Positions 35,165-43,836 of a stretch of DNA of 64,000 nucleotides are shown one piece after another. The position numbers and the translations under genes were made by a program. Numbering within the stretch: position 1 is the first letter of the stretch; each line of letters begins with the position of its first letter. This DNA is from CAVOOW01 sp963697675. GTDB lineage: Bacteria > Actinomycetota > Actinomycetes > JACCUZ01. Under the pieces are notes generated by a model. It was not told where the DNA came from and did no database searches. It saw only the letters and a program-made list of their open reading frames with translations. The DNA lies in assembly GCA_963697675.1 (NCBI GenBank), contig CAVOOW010000005.1, positions 62,001 through 126,000 on the forward strand, written 5' to 3'.

Positions 35165-38020
35165 TTAGCTGCAGCCGCTGGTGCTGCCGCATCCCTCGCA
35201 CACGTAGCAAGAACCGGCCGGGCGCATCTTGGTGCCGCAGGACATGCACAGCGGCGCGTCCGAGGCGTGACCGTGCAGCACCTCGAGCAGCTCCGTCGAG
35301 GAACCGACCTGTGCAGGAGCCGGCTTCACCGCCGCCTTCTCGGGCGAGGACTCGGCCGGATCGGGCCGATTGATGATCGGCGCCGACTGCGCGAGGGCCT
35401 CGAGCTCTCCCTCGATGTCCTCGTCGACGGAGTCGTCGGCCAGGTAGGACCCGGTCTCGAGCTGGCGCGACCGCTCTTCGGCTGTGTAGATGCCGTAGGC
35501 CGAGCGGGTCTCGAAGTCGAGGTAGTCCAGCGCCAGCCGGCGGAAGATGTAGTCCATCATCGACTGCGCCATCCGCACGTCGGGGTCGTCGGTGAGGCCG
35601 GCCGGCTCGAAGCGCATGTTGACGAACTTCGAGACGAAGGTCTCCAGCGGCACGCCGTACTGCAGGCCGATCGAGATCGCGATCGAGAAGGCATCCATCA
35701 CGCCGGCCAGGGTCGAGCCCTGCTTCGACATCTTCAGGAAGATCTCGCCGAGACCGTCGTCGGGGTAGGACGAGGCCGTCATGTAGCCCTCGGCGCCACC
35801 GACCGCGAACGACGTCATCTGCGCCGGGCGCTTCTTCGGCAGCCGCTTGCGGGTGGGCCGGTACTCGATGACCGTCTCGACCGCCTTGTCGCCGGACTTG
35901 TTGTTGCCGTCCGACAACGGCTGGCCGACCTTGGAGTTGTCGCGGTAGACCGCGAGCGCCTTCAGGCCGAGCTTCCAGCCCTGGAAGTGGACGTCTTCGA
36001 CCTCCTCGACCGTGGCGCTGGACGGCAGGTTGACCGTCTTGGAGATCGCACCCGAGAGGAACGGCTGGACGGCGGCCATCATGCGCACGTGGCCCATCGG
36101 AGCGATGGCCCGCTCACCGACCGCGCAGTCGAAGACGTCGTAGTGCTCCTGGCGCAGACCGGGAGCGTCGATGACGTGACCGTGGCTCGCGATGTACTCG
36201 ACGATCGCCTCGACGGTCTCCTCGGAGTAGCCAGCCTTGCGCAGGGCCCGCGGGATGGTGAGGTTGACGATCTGCATCGACCCGCCACCGACGAGCTTCT
36301 TGAACTTGACCAACGAGAAGTCGGGCTCGATGCCCGTCGTGTCGCAGTCCATCATGAAGCCGATGGTCCCGGTCGGAGCCAGCACGCTTGCCTGCGCGTT
36401 GCGGTAGCCGGCCTTCTCGCCGACCTTGATGACCGCGTCCCATGCCTTCGTCGCCTCGCGGTGCACGTCGCGGTCGATCGTGTCGATGGTACGGATGGCG
36501 TCGTTGGCGGCAGCGTGCTTGCGCATGACCCGCTTGTGCGCGTCGGCGTTGCGCGCGTATCCGGCATAGGGACCGACGATCTCGGCCAGCTCGGCGGACC
36601 GCTTGTACGACGTGCCCGTCATCAGTGACGTGATGGTCGCGGCCAACGCCCGGCCGCCCTCACTGTCGTAGCCGTGGCCCGTCGCCATCAGCATCGCGCC
36701 GAGGTTGGCGTAGCCGATGCCGAGCTGGCGGTAGTCGCGCGTCGTCTTGGCGATCGCCTCGGTCGGGAAGTCGGCGAAGCAGATCGAGATGTCCATCGCC
36801 GTGATGACGAGCTCGACGACCTTGATGAAGGTCGTGGAGTCGAACGTGTCGTCGTCGTTGAGGAACTTCATCAGGTTCAGCGACGCGAGGTTGCACGACG
36901 AGTTGTCCAGCGACAGGTATTCGCTGCACGGGTTGCTTGCGGTGATGCGGCCGGTCTCGGGGTTGGTGTGCCAGTCGTTGATCGTGTCGTCGTACTGGAT
37001 GCCGGGGTCGGCGCACTCCCACGCGGCGACCGCCATCTTGCGCCACAGCTCGCGGGCGTCGACGGTGTCGATGACCTCGCCCGTGCCGCGCGCCGTCAGC
37101 CCGAACGACGTGCCGTGCTCGACCGCGCGCATGAACTCGTCGGTGACCCGCACCGAGTTGTTGGCGTTCTGGTATTGCACGGACGTGATGTCCTTGCCGC
37201 CCAGGTCCATGTCGAAGCCCGCGTCGCGCAGCGCGCGGATCTTGTCCTCTTCCTTGGCCTTGGTCTCGACGAACTCCACGATGTCGGGGTGGTCGACGTC
37301 GAGCACGACCATCTTGGCCGCGCGCCGCGTGGCGCCGCCCGACTTGATGGTGCCGGCGGAGGCGTCGGCGCCGCGCATGAACGAGACGGGGCCGGACGCG
37401 GTGCCGCCGGAGGACAGCAGCTCCTTGGACGAGCGGATGCGCGAGAGGTTGAGGCCGGCACCGGAGCCGCCCTTGAAGATCAGGCCCTCCTCGCGGTACC
37501 AGTTCAGGATGGAGTCCATCGTGTCGTCGACGGCGAGGATGAAGCACGCGGACACCTGCTGGGGCGAGGACGTGCCGACGTTGAACCACACCGGGGAGTT
37601 GAACGAGAACACCTGGTGCAGCAGCGCCCAGGTCAGCTCGTGCTCGAACACCTCGGCGTCCTCGGACGTGGCGAAGTAGCCGTGCTCCTCGCCCGCCGCG
37701 CGGTAGGTCTTCACGACGCGGTCGATGAGCTGCTTGAGGCTCCACTCGCGCACGTCGGTGTCCACGGCGCCGCGGAAGTACTTGGTGGTCACGATGGTCG
37801 AGGCGTTGACCGACCAGAAGTCGGGGTATTCGACCCCCCGCTGCTCGAAGATCGTCTCGCCGGTCTTCCAGTTCTGCTGGACGACGTCGCGCCGCTCCCA
37901 GGTCACCTCGTCATAGGGGTGGACCCCGGCGGTCGTGTAGATGCGACCGATCGTCAAGCCCTTGGCCGGGCTGTTGCCCGCCCGGATGACCCGTGGCTTG
38001 TCGTGCGACGTCTCCGTCAT
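35165..38020 (-). CDS. nrdJ: Vitamin B12-dependent (class II) ribonucleotide reductase
   Basis: A 951-residue enzyme that reduces ribonucleotides to deoxyribonucleotides using adenosylcobalamin. Landmarks: SGAGLNLSRIRSSKE, NPCSEYLSLDNSSCNLASLN (the class II N-x-C-x-E active site), LAPTGTIGFMMDCDTTGIEPDFSLVKFK, and a C-terminal zinc-ribbon-like CMSCGTKMRPAGSCYVCEGCG with further Cys for redox relay. AAGGGAG precedes the ATG at 38020. It follows nrdR by 73 bases and belongs to the same NrdR-controlled unit. No B12 riboswitch fits in that gap. Confidence 0.95.
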   Translation of the reverse strand: MTETSHDKPRVIRAGNSPAKGLTIGRIYTTAGVHPYDEVTWERRDVVQQNWKTGETIFEQRGVEYPDFWSVNASTIVTTKYFRGAVDTDVREWSLKQLIDRVVKTYRAAGEEHGYFATSEDAEVFEHELTWALLHQVFSFNSPVWFNVGTSSPQQVSACFILAVDDTMDSILNWYREEGLIFKGGSGAGLNLSRIRSSKELLSSGGTASGPVSFMRGADASAGTIKSGGATRRAAKMVVLDVDHPDIVEFVETKAKEEDKIRALRDAGFDMDLGGKDITSVQYQNANNSVRVTDEFMRAVEHGTSFGLTARGTGEVIDTVDARELWRKMAVAAWECADPGIQYDDTINDWHTNPETGRITASNPCSEYLSLDNSSCNLASLNLMKFLNDDDTFDSTTFIKVVELVITAMDISICFADFPTEAIAKTTRDYRQLGIGYANLGAMLMATGHGYDSEGGRALAATITSLMTGTSYKRSAELAEIVGPYAGYARNADAHKRVMRKHAAANDAIRTIDTIDRDVHREATKAWDAVIKVGEKAGYRNAQASVLAPTGTIGFMMDCDTTGIEPDFSLVKFKKLVGGGSMQIVNLTIPRALRKAGYSEETVEAIVEYIASHGHVIDAPGLRQEHYDVFDCAVGERAIAPMGHVRMMAAVQPFLSGAISKTVNLPSSATVEEVEDVHFQGWKLGLKALAVYRDNSKVGQPLSDGNNKSGDKAVETVIEYRPTRKRLPKKRPAQMTSFAVGGAEGYMTASSYPDDGLGEIFLKMSKQGSTLAGVMDAFSIAISIGLQYGVPLETFVSKFVNMRFEPAGLTDDPDVRMAQSMMDYIFRRLALDYLDFETRSAYGIYTAEERSRQLETGSYLADDSVDEDIEGELEALAQSAPIINRPDPAESSPEKAAVKPAPAQVGSSTELLEVLHGHASDAPLCMSCGTKMRPAGSCYVCEGCGSTSGCS

Positions 38021-38093
38021 TCCCGTCTCCCTTAAAAGAACTTACTGAGTTATCAACAGTTTTCCCGCGGCGGATCGTCCCGCTGCGGCCGTT

Positions 38094-38588
38094 CTAAGTC
38101 CGTTTTTCCGGCTGTTTCACCGGCTCGGCGTCCCCGCTGAGGTCGCGCTCGGCCCGCAGCAGCGCGATCTCGGCCTCGAAGGCCTCGAGAGCGTCGAACG
38201 CGCGGTAGACGGAGGCGAACCGCAGGTAGGCCACCTCGTCGAGCTCGCGCAGCGACGGCAGCACGGCCATGCCGACCTCATGGGCCTCGATCTCGGCGAC
38301 GCCGCTCGCGCGAACCGTCTCCTCGACGCGCTGGGCCAGCAGGGCCAGGTCGTCCTCGGTGACCGGCCGGCCCTGGCAGGCCTTCCGGACCCCGCTGAGC
38401 ACCTTGTCGCGGCTGAACGGCTCGCTGGCTCCGGAGCGCTTGGTCACCGACAGGCTCGCGGTCTCGACCGTCGTGAAGCGCCGGCCGCACTCGGGGCACT
38501 GGCGACGCCGCCGGATGGAGGTGCCGTCGTCGGTCGCGCGGCTGTCGACGACGCGGCTGTCGGTGTGGCGGCAGAACGGGCAGTGCAT
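38094..38588 (-). CDS. nrdR: Ribonucleotide reductase repressor NrdR
   Basis: A 164-residue repressor with an N-terminal zinc ribbon (MHCPFCRHTDSRVVDSR ... RRRQCPECGRRFTTVE), an ATP-cone domain (KRSGASEPFSRDKVLSGVRKACQGRPV) and the helical end VAYLRFASVYRAFD. It senses ATP/dATP and represses nrd genes. It is encoded directly before nrdJ, and two candidate NrdR boxes lie upstream of it, so it should repress itself and nrdJ. Confidence 0.95.
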   Translation of the reverse strand: MHCPFCRHTDSRVVDSRATDDGTSIRRRRQCPECGRRFTTVETASLSVTKRSGASEPFSRDKVLSGVRKACQGRPVTEDDLALLAQRVEETVRASGVAEIEAHEVGMAVLPSLRELDEVAYLRFASVYRAFDALEAFEAEIALLRAERDLSGDAEPVKQPEKRT

Positions 38589-38676
38589 CGGCGCGACCTC
38601 CCAACGGGGCTTCGAGCTGTGGACCCAGCTGGGGACGCCGCTGGGGGAAACCTGTGGATCACGGCGCAAAGCTGGG

Positions 38677-38723
38677 GACTACATGTGGATAACTACATCC
38701 GATGTCATTCACAAGATGTAGGG
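38677..38723 (-). promoter_or_regulatory. Two candidate NrdR boxes
   Basis: Box A GACTACATGTGGATAA (38677-38692) and box B, read on the minus strand, CCCTACATCTTGTGAA (38708-38723) share CTACAT-T-G and are 31 bases apart centre to centre, i.e. three helical turns, the usual NrdR arrangement. They lie about 90 bases upstream of the nrdR start. Confidence 0.6.
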
Positions 38724-38969
38724 GTTACCTTGGCACTCCACCACCACATGTGCAAGGGATCTCTCCTAGTCGTTCGCCCTGATTTCGGCAAAACCTGGTC
38801 TGCGGCGCATCACCGCAGGTCAACGGCTCACACCGGGCTCCGGGCCGGGCTCACCTCCCGGCGTGTCGCACCGGCGCCGCTCCCCCGGCAGGCGACCCGG
38901 TGCCCCGATCGGGTGCGGGCCAATCGGGTGAACGGCCCGACTGCCGGCACGGTGCCGGGCAGTTTCTTT
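38724..38969 (+). promoter_or_regulatory. GC-rich leader with terminator-like hairpin before the M15-like gene
   Basis: The 446-base gap between nrdR and the next plus-strand gene holds, on the plus strand, GGGCC-N12-GGCCC near 38925-38938, then ACTGCCGGCAC (38940-38950) and GTGCCGGGCAGT (38952-38963) followed by TTCTTT (to 38969). The last hairpin plus T-tract is a textbook intrinsic terminator, yet no plus-strand gene lies upstream. It may be an attenuator in the leader of the secreted peptidase gene. I could not match it to a known riboswitch class; the rest of the gap shows nothing I recognise. Confidence 0.45.
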
Positions 38970-39034
38970 GCCGCCCGTTGGTCCAGCCAGCGCCGTGTGC
39001 GCCGATCACCGAAGAGAACGTCGGGGGCTGACGC

Positions 39035-41068
39035 GTGGCGCCCGGTCCGCCGCCATCGAGTCCATCGGAGAACAGTTCCGTGCCCGCGAGCCCACACCGG
39101 TCGAGCAGCCGTTCCATCGCTGCCGTCGTCGTCTCTGTCCTGATGCTGGCGACGGTTGCCGCCGTCGGCGCCGCCCCCGCCGAGGCCCGGCGGATCGCCT
39201 CGGCCCGCTCCAGCTATGCGCTGGCGATCGAGCCGCTCGCCGGCTATCAGGGGCAGACCACATGCTCGCCCTGGGCCAAGCCCGGCGTCGTGGACATGAG
39301 CCAGCGACTCCTGCGCGCCTTCCCGACCACCCGCAGCCTCGGCATCGTGCGCGCCTGCTCGGTCGGTGGCCAGTCGGAGCACAAGGAGGGCCGGGCCTTC
39401 GACTGGGGCGGCCTGAACTCGCACTCCGCCAAGGACCGCGCCCGGGTCGCCCGCTTCGTGCACTGGCTGGACAAGCCCGACAAGTACGGAAACACCTACG
39501 CGCACGCCCGCCGGCTCGGCATCCAGTACCTGATCTGGAACCACAAGATCTGGGGCAGCTATGCCGCCTCGTCGGGCTGGCGCAAGTACACCGGCGCCGA
39601 CCCGCACACCAACCACGTGCACATCTCCTTCACCTGGGCCGGCGCGCGCAAGAAGACGTCGTTCTGGACCGGCAAGGTCGGCAACGTCGCCGCCACTCCC
39701 ACGCCGCCCAAGCCACCCACACCCCCACACCCACGCCGCCCACGCCGCCCGTTGGTGGCGACACCACGCCGCCGCGCCCCGAGCCCGTCCCGATGCCGAC
39801 GCTGAAGCCGGGACCGGTGCTCGCCGACGAGACCGTGACCCTGGCCGGCACCGACGCCGGCATCACGACGGTCGGCGCGCTGACTGCAGGTCAGCCCTAC
39901 CTCATCGAGGCCTCCGGCACCTGGAAGTGGGGCACGCGGGTCAACGAGATCGCCGACGCGGAGTGCTCGACGGCGCCCCACGACAAGACGTGGCGCCGCG
40001 ACCGGTCGGTGCACTCGTGGCAGCCGACCGAGCGACCACCTCGACCTGTACGTCGACGGGAACGACCTGTCCGCCGACCCCGACACGGACACCGGCGAAG
40101 GCTGCGACACGGCCAACCACACCTACCGCTGGACCTACACGCCCGAGCGCACCGGGCGCGTTAAGTTCGCGTCGTGGGACCCCACGACGCTCACCGACAA
40201 CTCCGGTGCCCTGACCATCCGGGTCATCAGCTCGACTCCCGTCGACCAGATGACCTGGTCGGTGCCTGGCAACGCCGGCGCCGGGGTCACCAGCCCAGGG
40301 GCGCTGGCCGCGAATGAGACCTACATCGTCACGGTGGCGGGCACCGTCTCCGTCGGCGGCGGTGTCACCACCGACGCCGAGTGCTCCACGACTCCCACGG
40401 ACCCGGTCTGGCGGCGCGACCGCGTCGCCGACGTGGCCTACCCGGGCGCCGAACGGCTCGACGTGCTGCTCGACAAACAGGCCACCACGTTGACCGCGGT
40501 GACCGACAGCGGCGGCTCGTCGTGCGACGTCGCCGATCACGTCTATCGGACCGTCCTGCGGCCGCGGGACACGCGACCGATCAACCTGCGCGTCGACGAC
40601 CTGACCCCGCAGGACAACACGGGTGCGCTGACCGTCACGGCCACCCGCGTGGTGCAGCCGACCGGGGCCGAGACGGTGACGGTCGACTCCAAGTCGGCCG
40701 CCGGTGCGCGCACGGCGCGGATCTACAAGGGCGGGATGACCGTCCGTCTCACGGTGGTCGGCACCTACGCCTTCGCAACCGGAAAGGTCGCGGACGCCGA
40801 GTGCACGTCGACGACGGCGGCCCCGAACTGGCACGACCCCCAGGCCGGTGGCGTGGACGCCGCGGGCAACTCGTTGCGTGACGTCACGGTCGGCGGTCGC
40901 AGTCGTGTCTGGGCCGCGGCCGGCGGCGCCGAATGCGACGCCGCGCGCCACACCTACACGCTGACCTATACGCCGGGAACGACCGGCCCGCTGTCCTTCG
41001 GTGTCGCCGACACGTCGTACGGCGACAACGCCGGCACCCTGTCCGTCACTGTCGTCCCGGTCGGCTGA
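39035..41068 (+). CDS. Secreted M15-like (VanY-type) peptidase with three beta-sandwich repeats (frameshifted)
   Basis: About 677 residues after two compensating frameshifts (-1 near 39730 in a Pro/Thr-rich linker, +1 near 40030). A signal helix lies at about residues 28-50. Residues about 60-200 form a D-Ala-D-Ala carboxypeptidase-like domain: QSEHKEGRAFDWG (zinc His/Asp) and HTNHVHISF (His-x-His). After a PTPP-rich linker come three roughly 130-residue repeats, each with an ADAECS Cys early, a second Cys before an aromatic strand (TYRWTY, VYRTV, TYTLTY) and D-N-x-G-x-L-T/S near the end. Likely a peptidoglycan-acting enzyme with carbohydrate- or calcium-binding repeats. Confidence 0.78.
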
Positions 41069-41072
41069 CGTC

Positions 41073-41865
41073 GTGACAGCCAGCCGCGCCCGACGCACGC
41101 TCGCCGTCGTTGCCGCCGGCGGTCTGGCCCTGACCCTGGCCGGCTGCAGCGGCGCGGCGTCGGGCGACGCCGACGCGGCGCTGCACGGCACCCACTCACC
41201 GACCGCACCGGAGAGCACGGGCGCTGACGAACCCGACGGCACGCCGAGCGACACTCCCTCGCCAACCGCCTCGCCGGCGTCCACCCTGCCGCCGGGCGAC
41301 CCGGGCACGGACGAGCCGGGCACCGACGACCCCAACGGCGACCTCGGCAACGAGGGCGGGGGCTCAGGCACGAACGACGCCAAGACGTCGGTGCCGCGCG
41401 ACGACCGTGCTCGACACCGAAACCGTGTCCGAGGTGGCCGGCGGCGACTGGACCGCAGGCGCGGCACCCGCGGACTCATGCACCGCTGCTCGCCCGACGA
41501 AGGCAGTCGCGACCCGGTCGTCGCAGCTCACCGGCGTGGGCACCGCAGCCGGCAGCCGGCTCGTGGAGACCGTGAGCACGCACCGCGGCGTCGCTGCGGC
41601 CGTGGCCGCAGTGCACGCACTCGAACGCCGCCTGACCGGCTGCCACGCGACCGGGATCTCTGACCCGCGTATCGGGGACGCGTCGGTGCAGGCGAAGCTG
41701 ACTGCCGCCGACGGGACGGTCACCATCGTCACGGCCGCGGCCGTCGAGGGTGTCACGTTCGTGCTGTCCGGCTCGGGGCCCGTGACGGCAGCCAGGCGCT
41801 GGTCGGCACTGACCGACATCGCGCTCGGCTCCACCTGTGTGGCGTCCATCGACGGCTGCCACTGA
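41073..41865 (+). CDS. Lipoprotein of unknown function (frameshifted)
   Basis: About 263 residues with a +1 insertion near 41397 removed. GTG start; lipobox LALTLAGCSG with the lipid-anchored Cys at about residue 25; then a long Pro/Ser/Thr/Asp/Gly-rich linker (residues about 30-105); then a globular C-terminal part with four Cys (SCTAAR, LTGCHA, STCVASIDGCH) reminiscent of PknH-type extracellular sensor domains, a weak resemblance. It begins 5 bases after the M15-like gene and is probably co-expressed with it. Confidence 0.75.
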
Positions 41866-41880
41866 CCTGTGCGGTCGAGC

Positions 41881-42201
41881 TCAGCCGACCGGGACCAGGA
41901 GCACGGAGCCGGCCGGCACGGAGCTCGAGGTGAGGTGGTTCATCGACTCGAGCGTCGCGATGGTCGCGCGCGGATCGGTGTCGGGGGCGACCCGGTCGGC
42001 GATGGCCCACAACGTCTCGCCGGGCCGGACGGTGATGCGCTGGGTGGCCGGTTTGTCGTCCCCGCCCAGGGCGAAAGCCTGGGGCTGGACGAGGCCGAGC
42101 AGCCCGGTGCTCAGCGCGACGAGGGCCAGCGTGCAGGCCATCCGTCCGCGACGGGTGAGCCGCGCAGGCTGCAGTGCAGGTGAACCGGTCATGGTGCTCA
42201 T
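41881..42201 (-). CDS. LysM-domain protein next to lexA, likely SOS division inhibitor
   Basis: A 106-residue membrane-anchored protein with one hydrophobic helix (MACTLALVALSTGLLGLVQPQAFA) and a LysM domain (RITVRPGETLWAIADRVA ... LNHL-type core, AGSVLLVPV). Its position divergent from lexA, with LexA boxes between, is the same as for YneA and related SOS cell-division suppressors, which carry LysM too. Function as a DNA-damage division inhibitor is therefore inferred. The exact start among nearby Met codons is uncertain. Confidence 0.82.
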   Translation of the reverse strand: MSTMTGSPALQPARLTRRGRMACTLALVALSTGLLGLVQPQAFALGGDDKPATQRITVRPGETLWAIADRVAPDTDPRATIATLESMNHLTSSSVPAGSVLLVPVG

Positions 42202-42302
42202 CAGGTGGCTCCTTCGGGCGGTGCCCGGTCGTCCGTGCCGGGCTGGCGGCTTGCTCGACCCGGTTCTAGTGACCGGGTCGGACAGAAACTGCAGACGTCT
42301 GG

Positions 42303-42318
42303 TCGAATAGGTGTTCGA
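42303..42318. promoter_or_regulatory. LexA (SOS) box 1
   Basis: TCGAATAGGTGTTCGA, one mismatch to TCGAAC-N4-GTTCGA. It lies about 100 bases from the LysM gene start. Confidence 0.8.
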
Positions 42319-42334
42319 TCGAACGCCTGTACGA
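42319..42334. promoter_or_regulatory. LexA (SOS) box 2, abutting box 1
   Basis: TCGAACGCCTGTACGA, one mismatch to the consensus. It begins on the very next base after box 1, so two LexA dimers would sit side by side. Confidence 0.65.
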
Positions 42335-42371
42335 AGTTGTACCCCATCCAGCCGACAAAATCCACGACTCG

Positions 42372-42412
42372 TCGAACATATGTTTGAATTTCGTTCCGCG
42401 AGTGGCTAGCGT
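42372..42412 (+). promoter_or_regulatory. LexA box 3 overlapping the lexA promoter
   Basis: TCGAACATATGTTTGA (42372-42387), one mismatch, overlaps TTGAAT (42384-42389), which is followed after 17 bases by TAGCGT (42407-42412), a good -35/-10 pair for lexA. LexA binding here would block its own promoter. Confidence 0.75.
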
Positions 42413-42478
42413 TCCTCTCACATCGCCGGCAGGAGTCGGCCCGCATTTTGGGCAACTGGTGTGCAACTGGAGGCACGA

Positions 42479-43261
42479 GTGAGCACGGGAGAACGCAGCA
42501 ACAAGGGCGTCGGCAAGGCGGCAGGGCGCGGCAAGGGCGGCAGGCCGACGGCCGACAAGACCACCGCCGCCACGGTCACCGAGATCCCCGACGGCCCGCC
42601 CGACGAGTCGGGCCTCACCCCGCGCCAGCGCCGGGTGCTCGACGAGATCCGCAACTCGGTCGAGCGGCGCGGCTATCCCCCGAGCATGCGCGAGATCGGC
42701 GAGGCCGTCGGCCTGACCAGCTCGTCGAGCGTCTCCCACCAGCTCGCGACGCTCGAGCGCAAGGGCTTCCTGCGCCGCGACCCCAACCGGCCCCGCGCCA
42801 TCGAGGTGCGCCATCCCGACGGCGGCACGGCCGCGGCGGCGTACAGCAACGAGGTCGACGAGACCGGCAGCGGCGACGCCCGGCCCGCCGCCGCCTACGT
42901 CCCCCTCGTCGGCAGCATCGCGGCCGGCGGTCCGATCCTCGCCGACCAGGTCGTCGAGGACGTCTTCCCGTTGCCCCGTCAGGTGGTCGGTGAGGGCACG
43001 CTGTTCCTGCTCCAGGTCAAGGGCGACTCGATGGTCGAGGCCGCCATCTGCGACGGCGACTGGGTCGTCGTGCGCCAGCAGCCCGTCGCGGAGCCCGGCG
43101 AGATCGTCGCCGCCATGATCGACGGCGAGGCGACCGTCAAGACGTTCAAGCGCCGCGACGGCCACGTCTGGCTGATGCCGCACAACCCGGCCTACGAGCC
43201 CATCCCCGGCGACGACGCCACGATCCTCGGCCGCGTCACCGCGGTGCTGCGCCGGGTCTAG
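42479..43261 (+). CDS. lexA: SOS repressor LexA
   Basis: A 260-residue repressor-protease. N-terminal winged helix: LTPRQRRVLDEIRNSVERRGYPPSMREIGEAVGLTSSSSVSHQLATLERKGFLRRD. Cleavage region VGSIAAGGPILA with the Ala-Gly bond; catalytic Ser in KGDSMVEAAI and Lys in ATVKTFKR. A basic 30-residue Lys/Gly-rich N-terminal extension is present. GTG start 42479 is preferred because GGAGG lies 5 bases upstream. It represses DNA-damage genes; its boxes occur upstream of itself, the LysM gene and the HNH gene at 62 kb. Confidence 0.95.
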   Translation: MSTGERSNKGVGKAAGRGKGGRPTADKTTAATVTEIPDGPPDESGLTPRQRRVLDEIRNSVERRGYPPSMREIGEAVGLTSSSSVSHQLATLERKGFLRRDPNRPRAIEVRHPDGGTAAAAYSNEVDETGSGDARPAAAYVPLVGSIAAGGPILADQVVEDVFPLPRQVVGEGTLFLLQVKGDSMVEAAICDGDWVVVRQQPVAEPGEIVAAMIDGEATVKTFKRRDGHVWLMPHNPAYEPIPGDDATILGRVTAVLRRV

Positions 43262-43821
43262 CCGCCGAACGTCCCGATCAGGGTGCCGCGTGCCGTCGTC
43301 TTCCCCCGGATGGCGACGAGCACGCGGGCCGGATCGCCGCCGGCCGGCACGGTCAGTGGCGAGCGCAGCACGTAGACGGTGAACCGGTAGTGGTGGGTCC
43401 CGCTGGGCGGGCACGGGCCGGTGTAGCCCAGGTCGCCCCCGCTGTTCATCGCCTCCGACGATCCCTTCGGCACCTCACCGGCCGCGATCGCCGACTGGGT
43501 GGGGTCGATGTTGTAGACGACCCAGTGCGTATAGGTGCCGCTCGGCGCGTCGGGGTCGTCGACGACCAGGGCGACCGAGCGTGCTCCGCCGGGCACGCCC
43601 GACCAGGCCAGCGGCGGTGAGGTGTTCGCCCCCTTGCAGGTGAACTGCTGCGGGATCGGCGCACCGTCGGCGAAGGCGGAGCTGGTCACCGTCAGCGCCG
43701 ACGGTGATTCGACCGCCGGAAGCTCGTCGTCGTTCTTGCCGGCATTGACGAAGCCGCAGCCCGCCAGCAGCCCGGCCAGGGCGAGCCCGGCGACCAGGAC
43801 GACGGAACGAGAGTTGCGCAC
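43258..43821 (-). CDS. YbhB/YbcL (PEBP, Raf-kinase-inhibitor-like) lipoprotein
   Basis: A 187-residue phosphatidylethanolamine-binding-fold protein with a lipoprotein signal (LALAGLLAGCGF, lipid Cys at about residue 22). Family landmarks: GAPIPQQFTCKGANTSPPLAW, ALVVDDPDAPSGTYTHWVVYNI and GYTGPCPPSGTHHYRFTVYVL. Members bind anionic or phospholipid-like ligands; function in bacteria is unclear. Its stop overlaps the end of lexA by four bases. Confidence 0.9.
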   Translation of the reverse strand: MRNSRSVVLVAGLALAGLLAGCGFVNAGKNDDELPAVESPSALTVTSSAFADGAPIPQQFTCKGANTSPPLAWSGVPGGARSVALVVDDPDAPSGTYTHWVVYNIDPTQSAIAAGEVPKGSSEAMNSGGDLGYTGPCPPSGTHHYRFTVYVLRSPLTVPAGGDPARVLVAIRGKTTARGTLIGTFGG

Positions 43822-43836
43822 GCGTCGACCGTAGTG

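Noticed and set aside
38020..38093. B12 riboswitch before nrdJ
   Set aside because: The gap between nrdR and nrdJ is only 73 bases, too short for a cobalamin riboswitch, and no B12-box is visible.
38684..38692. Second oriC or DnaA cluster near nrdR
   Set aside because: Only one perfect TTATCCACA and a TTATCAACA about 640 bases away; no AT-rich unwinding region and no dnaA/dnaN.
38724..39034. c-di-AMP riboswitch before the M15-like gene
   Set aside because: A GGGTGAA and a CTCACCTC are present, but the other conserved blocks and their order are missing, unlike the clear case at 23.5 kb.
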